Assembly: GCA_025201865.1 (NCBI GenBank)
Contig: MU602893.1
Location: forward strand, 4,448 to 17,916
Length of the DNA: 13,469 nucleotides
Direction of reading: 5' to 3'
From: Ramicandelaber brevisporus
Lineage: Eukaryota > Kickxellomycota > Ramicandelaberales > Ramicandelaberaceae
A model generated the notes under the pieces. That model made no database searches and was not told where the DNA came from. It saw only the letters and a list, made by a program, of their open reading frames with translations. A program made the position numbers and the translations under genes. Below, piece by piece: positions 1-7,211 of this stretch; position 1 is the first letter of the stretch; each line of letters opens with the position of its first letter.

Positions 1-505
1 CTTCAAAGCGGCTGTCAATCCAGCTGAGGACAGGATCAACATCGTCTGATGTTTCAAGCATATCATAATCAGCATCCACAGCCCAGGTACCCAGCCAGCT
101 GAGTCGCTCAAAACACTCTCCCTGAGACAACTTGACAGTATCTACGAGTCTAGAGAATGGAATCCAAAGATGAATGATGTTTGGGAATGCTGCAGCCAAG
201 TCAATGGACCTTGGAATCAACTCTGTAACTCTCATGCGACGCACCAAATGCCCATATCTCAGCAGTGACGCCTGTGGGATGGGCAGATCCTGAGTCAGAG
301 AAGTGTCGAGGCGACGCCAGATGCGCTCAGCAAAGATCTCGTGGAGCGTCGAGTTCACAGCAAGAACAGGAACCGCTTCATATCGCGAGAACCACACAGC
401 CACCAGCTCGAGCAGCTCGCGTGGCAGCCGGAACAACTGGCAGACAGGAGCGACGGCAGCGACAGCAGCAGGATCTAGACGAGCTCGCTTGGTTGGTGGT
501 TTCAT
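1..505 (-). CDS. F-box-like protein, N-terminal part (runs off left edge)
   Basis: An open frame starts at the ATG at 503-505 and stays open for 168 codons to the window edge without a stop, so the 3' end is missing. The start has A at -3. Residues 2-9 (KPPTKRAR) look like a basic nuclear-targeting stretch. Residues 24-66 resemble an F-box: LFRLPRELLELV, then VLAVNSTLHEIF, then IWRRL. In F-box proteins this segment binds Skp1 and the rest of the protein recruits substrates to an SCF ubiquitin ligase. After it come hydrophobic segments with leucine-rich-repeat flavour (YGHLVRRMRV, FPNIIHLWI, FERLSWLGTW), as in F-box/LRR proteins. The codon pattern and absence of stops argue that this is a real gene. 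The F-box assignment is from motif reading only, the substrate is unknown, and the match is divergent. It is transcribed divergently from the importin gene. Confidence 0.68.
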   Translation of the reverse strand, partial: MKPPTKRARLDPAAVAAVAPVCQLFRLPRELLELVAVWFSRYEAVPVLAVNSTLHEIFAERIWRRLDTSLTQDLPIPQASLLRYGHLVRRMRVTELIPRSIDLAAAFPNIIHLWIPFSRLVDTVKLSQGECFERLSWLGTWAVDADYDMLETSDDVDPVLSWIDSRFE

Positions 506-1174
506 ACTGGAGATTACAACAGAAATAGCTGCGGTAGAAAACAAACAAAAGCTGAGCATCAAGCTCGCATTCAACTCGCTTCTCACTGTCAACATTCAAA
601 GGCACTGTCTAAGGTACATCAGTGTATTATAAAACATTCCATACTAGTTGAGCTCTGCAATTGGAATGGCCAGTTAGTTCACTTCGACTCTCCCAACTTG
701 GTATCATTGAAATGATATCTCAAGAAGGCTATCGTTTTGTGTTAGTCGAGATAGAATGTGGCAGTATGTTTCAACATGGCTGTCTGTAAGCCTTGTTGAA
801 CGCGGCGATGCATTTATTTGGACTGCACTCTCACACAAAAGCACCACGACATATGATCTGAATCGTACGAGACCAGCTCATGTAGTGGTGAAGTTGGATC
901 ACAAAGGTGAATGTGCTTGTTCGTCTTCACTGATAGTGTCGTTTCACCCAGTTGCAGACGGTTTGTGCAACTCTGGAGAGACAGCCGTACCATTAACAGA
1001 GGCAACTGTGACACTCACCGTCATTCTGCATTCATGCTCTTCACGGCACACGGCTGCTTCGATGCAACTGGCAGCAACGCTACAACTACTACTCTACTGC
1101 GAACTTGGTTTAGCTCCTGACTTTATTCGTCCCAAAAAAAACTTTTGATACTCTCATAAAACAAGCTCAGAGCT
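506..1174. promoter_or_regulatory. Divergent intergenic region between F-box and importin genes
   Basis: These 669 bases separate two divergently transcribed genes and should hold both promoters. A TATAAAA sits at 628-634 on the + strand. A near-perfect inverted repeat lies at 700-719 (ggtatcat, 4-base loop, atgatatc). A GTATGT at 764-769 and a CTGAC at 1117-1121 followed by CAG at 1168-1170 could mark an intron in the importin 5' leader. The small open frames here (for example 756-1148 +) show no recognisable domain or family-like composition, so I do not call them genes. No tRNA-like fold was convincing. Confidence 0.5.
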
Positions 1175-4100
1175 ATGACCGCAGAGCCTCGTGATCAAGT
1201 ACTTCTTGCGTTGATCGCCAGCGTGTCGTCTGAGCAGACGCGCCTGTCACAAGGTGAGACGATGCTCAAGGCGCTCGAAGCTCAGCTCCCCGCGTTCTAC
1301 GCTCTTCTTCTCGAGATTGTCCTTGATGGGACTGTTGATGTCGACCGCCGTCTGCTAGCAGCAATTCACCTCAAGAACGGCGTTGAGAGACATTGGCGTC
1401 CTTCGTCAAAGAAAACCATTCCTGTAGACACTAAGGTCACCATTAGAGGCAAGATACTGAGTGCTTTGACGTCTACGGAATCGTCGAGCAAGCTGGCAGC
1501 ACAATGTGCAGTCATTGTGGCAAAGATTGCAAGACTCGACTACCCGAGGGAATGGCCGACATTGCTGGATGAATTGGCGCAATGTGTTCAGCAGGCGCAA
1601 CAGTCTGTGGTGGCTAATCCAGTTGGGCATGCAGTGCGCATATTCAATCAGCTGATGATTACGCTGCACCAGGTTGTCAGAGAGCTGGCGTCAAAGGCGC
1701 TGCCGGCAGACAAGCGTTCGTTTGCTCAGTGTGCACCACAGCTATTGGAATTGGTGGCTGCGATATACATGCATCATTTTGGTGTTATCGAGGCTGCATC
1801 ATCGTCATCATCAAGTGTCGACGCGTTGGGATCGCCAGCTGTGTTGGCCAGTATGGAGGCGTGTCGAATGAGCTTGAAGATTATCAGACGATTGCTGATT
1901 TACGGTTACACAGATATCAGCGGCAGTGCACAGGTAGCACAGGCTTGGTCTGCTCTTGCTCAACATCTGCCCAAGTATGCTGCTCTGAGAATCACAGTTA
2001 CTTGCAGCGACATTGTGGCTAAAGGTGGGGATATTGCATCCTATCTGGCGGGCATCGCTAATGACGAGGAGGACGAGACTGACGTGGCAAGACTGACAAG
2101 ACGGTTGATCAAGTTTGCGACAAAGATATTCACCGAAATGCGAGAGCATCGTCCCCGCCAGTTCTTTGAGCTGCCATTTGCTGTTGATGTGCTGCAATTC
2201 TATTGGACTGCAATCTCCTCACCTGCATCACTGTTGCCATCCAACAGTTCAGCCGCCTCAATTGCCTCGATTGCCTCTTCTGCACCTGCTACTGCTCTCA
2301 TCTCTGAGCAATTTGTGCTGCTGGCACTTGGTTTATGGCGCGATGTCATCTCCGGCTCTCGAAACGAAGATTCGTATGCAACATCGAGCACTCCAATGCC
2401 TGAAGCTCAAACCCTTTTGCTCGAGAGACTGCTCACTGCCCAAGCAGTGGCTGACATTGTAAAGTTCCTGGTGATGGTGTTGATTCGGTTTAATCAGCAT
2501 TCCGACTTGGCTTCATGGGAGGACTCATCCGAGGAGTGGCTGGCTGAGGAGGAGGCGCGCCATTACGACTTCAACGTTCGTGCTGGTGCGATTAATCTCC
2601 TCTTGACACTGGCCCAGGCTCGTCCAGAAGATACCGCTGCAGCTGTAATGGCCCATGTCACCAGTGTTGCATCTCTCAATATTCCATCAATGTCACTCGA
2701 CGATGTTCTCACCGCGGATGCAATCATGTGCGCACTCGGACTACTTGTTGATTACTTGTATGAGCAAGTTCAGCTGGACAATTTGTTTACTGGATTCTTC
2801 CAGCCGGGCATTGCTGCATTTTCCGATGTGCGTCGAAATGTATTCAAATATCGCGCTGCTTGGATCGTTAGCCGATGGGTAACTGTTAAGCTGAGCGAAG
2901 CCGAGCGCCAGATTGTCTACTCATTACTGCTGGAGATGAGTTTACGAAATGAACCGTTCATTGTGCGCTATCAAGCCATTTCTACATTGCGCGATTGCAT
3001 TGATGACTGGGATTTCAACGCTGAAGCATTTGTGCCTCAGCTGGATTGCGCTGTTGCTAATTTTGCTGGTTTGCTGCAGGATGCTTCATTGCCAGAGACA
3101 CAGATGCGAGTGCTGAACATGCTGTCTGTGCTTTCTGGTCGGATGATGAGCCACATTGCGCCATATGCAGAAACTATCATTGCGCTGCTGCCACCAATTT
3201 GGGAGAGCTCTGGGCAGCATGATCAGATTCTTCAAGCCTCAGTTATCCAGCTGCTGACTGCTCTCGTTCAATCTCTCGGCAGCATCTCAGTTAATGCCCA
3301 CGGTCTGGTTGCTCCACTCATTGTTCACGGCGTAGATCCAGCGTCGCCTGGATTTGTGTACTTGGCCGAAGACAGCTTGGAGCTGTGGAAAGCACTTGTG
3401 CAGCGCTGTCCAAGCGACAGCAACGTCATCAACGGTCCACTTGGCACGCTGCTCTCGTTCATTCCTGGACTGTTGACCAATACCACAGAGACTATGCAGG
3501 CAACCCTCACCGTTCTGGAAAGCTATGTCATGCTGGCTCCTGAGCAGATTGCAAATGCACCAATCATCGCCCAGCTGTTATCATCCATCAAGACGCTGCT
3601 GGGCAATGTTCGCCACAATGCTGTATCTAAAATTATACGCGTTGTTGACTCCATGACGCTGTTGATGCCGGTTGAACCATTGGCTCAGGCATTATCCAGC
3701 AGCGGACTCAGTGCCTATCTCCTCACTGAACTGTTGACGGAGAAAGACATCAACAGTCGCGACTCAACGCCGTCATATGTGCTTGCACATTATCTCTGCA
3801 TATATGCTCGTATTGCCTTGCGCTCACCTGCCGTCTTCTTTAATCTGCTGTCACAGCATGCCGCTGCCAATGGAATTGCAAACGAAACAGTGATTCTGGA
3901 GGGTCTGATGGCTCGCTGGAGTGCCTGTCGCAAAGCGGTAACCTCCAATAAGCAGACCAAGTTGACTGCAATGGGCTTCCTGTCTGCACTCTGCCATGCT
4001 CTGCCACTCTCTCAGGCCACAATGGCAGCTCCATTCAGCAGCGTAGTCCAGGTTTGCATGCAAATTTTGGATGATATCGGTCAGAAGGATGGTGGCAGCA

Positions 4101-4435
4101 ACGCAGATGATCTCGCCGATGATTCGGTTGTGTATCGCCGTGGTTCATCATCTCCGCCGCCAACTGGCAACTATCATGAAGCATACGATGGATTTGAATA
4201 CGACGAAGACGATGGCGCCGATGGTGCCTTTGATGAGGAAGCCATGCAGCGACCTGAAGTGCTGCGCTACCGCGCTATGATCACAAGCGATCCAGTCCAC
4301 TCCGTTGCCTTCGGCGTCCACATTCGCAACTCGCTGCTGGGTGTTGCGCAGACTGTTGGCATGCCCAGTCTCGCCAGCCTTCTGACTGGTCTCTCTCAAG
4401 ATTATCAACAGCGTCTCTCCAAAATTCTCTCTTAA
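1175..4435 (+). CDS. Importin-11/Kap120 family karyopherin-beta
   Basis: A nuclear transport receptor that binds Ran-GTP and carries cargo through the nuclear pore. Human importin-11 imports ubiquitin-conjugating enzymes and RPL12, and yeast Kap120 is linked to 60S subunit maturation. The 1086-residue protein is a HEAT-repeat solenoid throughout. Residues 28-78 are the importin-beta N-terminal domain, with the family-typical LLAAIHLKNGVERHWR. Residues 118-131 (IARLDYPREWPTLL) closely match importin-11. A WLAEEEA segment after an acidic stretch near 455 and the ending SDPVHSVAF...GLSQDYQQRL also agree with Kap120/IPO11 C-termini, so both ends look complete. Oddities are Ser/Ala-rich loops near 207-217 and 348-377 and a Tyr/Asp/Glu-rich acidic loop near 1000-1025. 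The protein is slightly longer than the human (about 975) and yeast (about 1030) relatives. The start ATG has G at -3 and the whole conserved N-terminus follows it. Family is firm; the orthologue choice is probable. Confidence 0.9.
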   Translation: MTAEPRDQVLLALIASVSSEQTRLSQGETMLKALEAQLPAFYALLLEIVLDGTVDVDRRLLAAIHLKNGVERHWRPSSKKTIPVDTKVTIRGKILSALTSTESSSKLAAQCAVIVAKIARLDYPREWPTLLDELAQCVQQAQQSVVANPVGHAVRIFNQLMITLHQVVRELASKALPADKRSFAQCAPQLLELVAAIYMHHFGVIEAASSSSSSVDALGSPAVLASMEACRMSLKIIRRLLIYGYTDISGSAQVAQAWSALAQHLPKYAALRITVTCSDIVAKGGDIASYLAGIANDEEDETDVARLTRRLIKFATKIFTEMREHRPRQFFELPFAVDVLQFYWTAISSPASLLPSNSSAASIASIASSAPATALISEQFVLLALGLWRDVISGSRNEDSYATSSTPMPEAQTLLLERLLTAQAVADIVKFLVMVLIRFNQHSDLASWEDSSEEWLAEEEARHYDFNVRAGAINLLLTLAQARPEDTAAAVMAHVTSVASLNIPSMSLDDVLTADAIMCALGLLVDYLYEQVQLDNLFTGFFQPGIAAFSDVRRNVFKYRAAWIVSRWVTVKLSEAERQIVYSLLLEMSLRNEPFIVRYQAISTLRDCIDDWDFNAEAFVPQLDCAVANFAGLLQDASLPETQMRVLNMLSVLSGRMMSHIAPYAETIIALLPPIWESSGQHDQILQASVIQLLTALVQSLGSISVNAHGLVAPLIVHGVDPASPGFVYLAEDSLELWKALVQRCPSDSNVINGPLGTLLSFIPGLLTNTTETMQATLTVLESYVMLAPEQIANAPIIAQLLSSIKTLLGNVRHNAVSKIIRVVDSMTLLMPVEPLAQALSSSGLSAYLLTELLTEKDINSRDSTPSYVLAHYLCIYARIALRSPAVFFNLLSQHAAANGIANETVILEGLMARWSACRKAVTSNKQTKLTAMGFLSALCHALPLSQATMAAPFSSVVQVCMQILDDIGQKDGGSNADDLADDSVVYRRGSSSPPPTGNYHEAYDGFEYDEDDGADGAFDEEAMQRPEVLRYRAMITSDPVHSVAFGVHIRNSLLGVAQTVGMPSLASLLTGLSQDYQQRLSKILS

Positions 4436-4925
4436 ACTCATACATTAATCTCTCTCTTTCATTTTATTCAATACAGATCATCTTGAATACAGTTCGTATC
4501 AACACTGCAACATCATCTCCGACAATGGCTTTTTATTTTTGTTTTTGCTGCATTCAAGTTCGGAGCATGGAGATTTATTTTCAACCCTCCGTCTGCGTGA
4601 TTCAAACTCTGCTCTTCTCGATGACCAGATATATTACTCTGCCTGCTGCTGCGGCCTTCGTCATCGTTCACGGTCTGACCGAGCTAGCTTCAGCTTCCCG
4701 ACGGCTTCAACGACCAGCCGAGACTAGCACATGATTCTTGGTCTTTGCCCTCCTGCGATAATCTCATAAACCTGCACCTGGATCGAGCTCGCACGCATTC
4801 TCTCTCCTCGTTTGTGCGCTTGAAAAAGCCTCGACACGTCCACTCCTCCATACTCCTACTCCATACCCAATTCTCGCAGCAACAACAACAGCAACAACAG
4901 TAGCAACAACAACAACAACACAATT
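4436..4925. promoter_or_regulatory. Importin 3' region and acyl-CoA synthetase promoter/leader
   Basis: This is a 490-base spacer between two genes on the same strand. It starts with a pyrimidine-rich stretch (about 4447-4470) that is probably importin 3' UTR. Further on are an AT-rich TATATTA near 4630-4636 and an inverted CGG-N5-CCG element at 4671-4681 of the type bound by fungal Zn2Cys6 regulators. It ends in a CAA-rich leader. The open frames at 4483-4734 show no domain, skewed composition or conservation-like pattern and are not called. Confidence 0.45.
4877..4922 (+). repeat. CAA/CAG-rich repeat in 5' leader of the acyl-CoA synthetase gene
   Basis: A run of CAA/AAC triplets with a few CAG interruptions ends three bases before the ATG at 4926. 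In the mRNA it would be a U-poor, unstructured leader. (CAA)n leaders are known to be unstructured and favourable for ribosome scanning; applying that here is inference. It is not part of the coding frame in the annotated start. Confidence 0.8.
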
Positions 4926-7136
4926 ATGTCTTCATCGGCTGCTGCAACTGGCCCACTGACGCCAGACTCCTTGACGCGACCACATGTCGTGCCCAACTCC
5001 GCAAAGCCAGGCTCCTCCCAAATCCTTCGGCATCCACTTGCCGCTGATGATCTTGTCCAAACCACTGATCCGGACATGAAGACCTGCTACGAAGCCATGC
5101 TCATGGCTGTTGGTATTTACGCCGATCGTCCGTTTTTGGGTCAGCGTCCATTTGACAAGAACACTGGCACATTTGGTGGGTTCGAGTGGATAACTTATGC
5201 AGAAGCGTGGGAAACGGCCAAGCTTCTGGGCAGTGGCATGATGGCTCTCTACGACCGTGCTCATCCACCAGAACAGTCATCATCTACATCACCATCGACA
5301 TCGTCATCAACGTTCAATGTGGGCATCTATGCACCAAATCGTCCAGAATGGCGCATCAGCGAGTTGGCATGTGTCTGCTACAACTGCCCCTCCGTCGCAC
5401 TCTACGACACGCTCGGTCCAGATTCAGTTCACTACATTCTCGACCACTCTCAAGTGCCAGTGGTGGTTGCTTCTTTCGACAAGATTGCCGACATTTTGCG
5501 CGTTGCCAACAAGCTGCCACTTCTCAAAGTGCTGGTGTGCATGGACGAGTGGAGCGATGTTGTTGGTCGGCCCGTCAAGTTTGTACCGCCGCCGCCACCT
5601 CGCGACGGAAGACGAGTTCCAGGCGTCACAAAGCCACCCGGCCAGTACACAGTGCAGTCCGTGCAGCTCATCAAGGACTGGGCAGCGTCGCTGGGAATAG
5701 TAATTGTGGACTGGAAAGAGGTGTTGGAACTGGGCAAGGCAAGTGCTGCAAAGTATCCACATGTGCCGCCGACTGAGGACGATCTTGCAACAATCTGCTA
5801 CTCGTCAGGCACAAGTGGAACTCCATCTGGCTGTCTGATTTATCACCGCAATGTGGTTGCTGGTGCAACAGCTGCCATCGTCTCCGATATGATTCCAGAT
5901 GGTTTGGAGCTCGTGCTGCTGTCGTATCTGCCGCTTGCCCATGTATACGGCCGTGGTTCAGAAGTAATGGTGATGATCCTTGGTGGCCGCATTGGATACT
6001 GGTGCAATGATCACACTCGTCTCATTGAGGATCTGCAGATGCTCAAGCCCACAATCTTCCCCTCGGTTCCGCGTGTTCTCAACCGTATCTACGACCGCAT
6101 CATTGCTAGCACGGTTGAAGCTCCTCGTCTGCGTGGTGTCATTTGTCGCAAGGCATTTGGTGACAAATTGGCCAATCTCAAGGCTGGTTTGGGCAACAAG
6201 CATCGACTGTGGGACACCATCATCTTCTCGCAGGTGCGCGCAGTGCTGGGTGGTCGCATCGAACTCATCATCTCGGGATCTGCTCCCATTGACCAGAAGG
6301 TGCTCGATGTGCTGCGTGTGGCATTAGTGTGTACAGTCGTTGAAGGTTATGGTCAGACTGAGTCATCATCCGTCACGAGTTTTACGCGGCTCAACGAGTT
6401 CAAAGCCGGCCATGTCGGTATTCCAGCACCGTGCTGTGAGGTCAAACTGGTGGATGTGACTGAAATGGGCTATTTGGTCACTGACAAGCCGCATCCGCGT
6501 GGTGAGATTTGCATTCGTGGAAACAATGTCTTTGGTGGATACTATCGCAACGAAGCCAAGACCCGAGAGACGCTGGACGAGGACGGGTGGCTGCACTCGG
6601 GCGATATTGGACGGATCAATGACGATGGCACGATTTCGATCATTGACCGCAAGAAGGCACTGATCAAATTGGCACAGGGTGAGTATGTAGCAACTGAGGC
6701 TGTGGAGAATGTGTATTCGCTATCGACATTGGTTGAGCAAATGTATGTGCACGGCAACTCTCTCGAGTCTCAGCTGGTAGCCATCATTGTTCCGGATGAG
6801 GACAGCTTTGTGGCTTGGTCTCGCAAGCTGGTGCATGGTAGACCAGCACCAAATGGTGGCAGCAGCAGTGCATGGACGTATCAAGAGCTGTGTGCAGATA
6901 CTGATGTGCGCAAGGCACTATTGAAGGAACTTGACAAGATTGGCAAAGAGCACAAGTTGGGTGGATTTGAGCAAGTTAAGGCAATTCGCATCGAATCTGA
7001 AATGATGAGCATCGAGAACGGTCTTTTCACGCCAACAATGAAGATCAAGCGACACGAATGTGCCAAGTATTACGCCAGACAAATCAAGGAAATGTATGAT
7101 GAACTTCGAGCAATCACTCCAAAATCGTACTACTAA
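4926..7136 (+). CDS. Long-chain acyl-CoA synthetase (fatty acid:CoA ligase)
   Basis: This AMP-forming enzyme of the ANL superfamily converts a long-chain fatty acid, ATP and CoA to acyl-CoA, AMP and pyrophosphate, feeding lipid synthesis and beta-oxidation. The 736-residue protein has the family order: PNSAKPG-type N-terminus, P-loop at 292-302 (YSSGTSGTPSG), YLPLAHVYGR, LKPTIFPSVPRVLNR, GYGQTE at 474-479, the fatty-acyl-CoA-synthetase signature at about 551-577 (DEDGWLHSGDIGR...IIDRKK), KLAQGEYVATEAVENVYS, and the C-terminal catalytic lysine K706 in FTPTMKIKR. Length is near yeast Faa1 and human ACSL1 (about 700), with a Ser/Thr-rich insert (about 117-126) and a proline-rich insert (PPPPPRDGRR). 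The usual Lys of the P-loop PKG is Ser301. No transmembrane helix or clear PTS1 ending is seen (C-terminus KSYY), so location is open. The start has A at -3 and follows the CAA leader. Confidence 0.93.
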   Translation: MSSSAAATGPLTPDSLTRPHVVPNSAKPGSSQILRHPLAADDLVQTTDPDMKTCYEAMLMAVGIYADRPFLGQRPFDKNTGTFGGFEWITYAEAWETAKLLGSGMMALYDRAHPPEQSSSTSPSTSSSTFNVGIYAPNRPEWRISELACVCYNCPSVALYDTLGPDSVHYILDHSQVPVVVASFDKIADILRVANKLPLLKVLVCMDEWSDVVGRPVKFVPPPPPRDGRRVPGVTKPPGQYTVQSVQLIKDWAASLGIVIVDWKEVLELGKASAAKYPHVPPTEDDLATICYSSGTSGTPSGCLIYHRNVVAGATAAIVSDMIPDGLELVLLSYLPLAHVYGRGSEVMVMILGGRIGYWCNDHTRLIEDLQMLKPTIFPSVPRVLNRIYDRIIASTVEAPRLRGVICRKAFGDKLANLKAGLGNKHRLWDTIIFSQVRAVLGGRIELIISGSAPIDQKVLDVLRVALVCTVVEGYGQTESSSVTSFTRLNEFKAGHVGIPAPCCEVKLVDVTEMGYLVTDKPHPRGEICIRGNNVFGGYYRNEAKTRETLDEDGWLHSGDIGRINDDGTISIIDRKKALIKLAQGEYVATEAVENVYSLSTLVEQMYVHGNSLESQLVAIIVPDEDSFVAWSRKLVHGRPAPNGGSSSAWTYQELCADTDVRKALLKELDKIGKEHKLGGFEQVKAIRIESEMMSIENGLFTPTMKIKRHECAKYYARQIKEMYDELRAITPKSYY

Positions 7137-7211
7137 ATATATAAATATATAAATATAACTTGAAGAATGTACGTTTTAAATAAAATGATTAAGTGTGACT
7201 AGCAATTTAAG
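7137..7211. terminator. Shared AT-rich 3' region between convergent genes
   Basis: Only 75 bases separate the stop codons of the acyl-CoA synthetase (+) and Sfr1 (-) genes. The sequence has repeated TATATAAATA units at about 7137-7157, readable as yeast-type TATATA efficiency elements on both strands, and an AATAAA on the + strand at 7179-7184. It probably serves 3' end formation in both directions, so the two mRNAs may overlap at their tails. The motifs are seen; the function is inferred. Confidence 0.6.

Noticed and set aside
676-695. TTCGACTC resembling a tRNA B box
   Set aside because: The flanking bases do not form a T-stem, and no A box or acceptor stem fits at the right distance.
756-1148. 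130-codon + strand open frame before the importin gene
   Set aside because: It has no domain and its composition looks random. It overlaps other random frames and probably lies in the promoter or a leader intron.
4443-4478. Pyrimidine tract followed by CAG right after the importin stop, like a 3' splice site
   Set aside because: The importin C-terminus is already complete and no matching donor is evident. It is more likely 3' UTR sequence.
4483-4734. 83-codon + strand open frame between importin and acyl-CoA synthetase
   Set aside because: It shows no recognisable features and is well explained as chance in a 490-base spacer.
4690-4923. Cysteine-rich minus strand frame with a poly-Cys N-terminus
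   Set aside because: It is the reverse complement of the CAA/CAG repeat leader read as TGT/TGC and is not a real protein.
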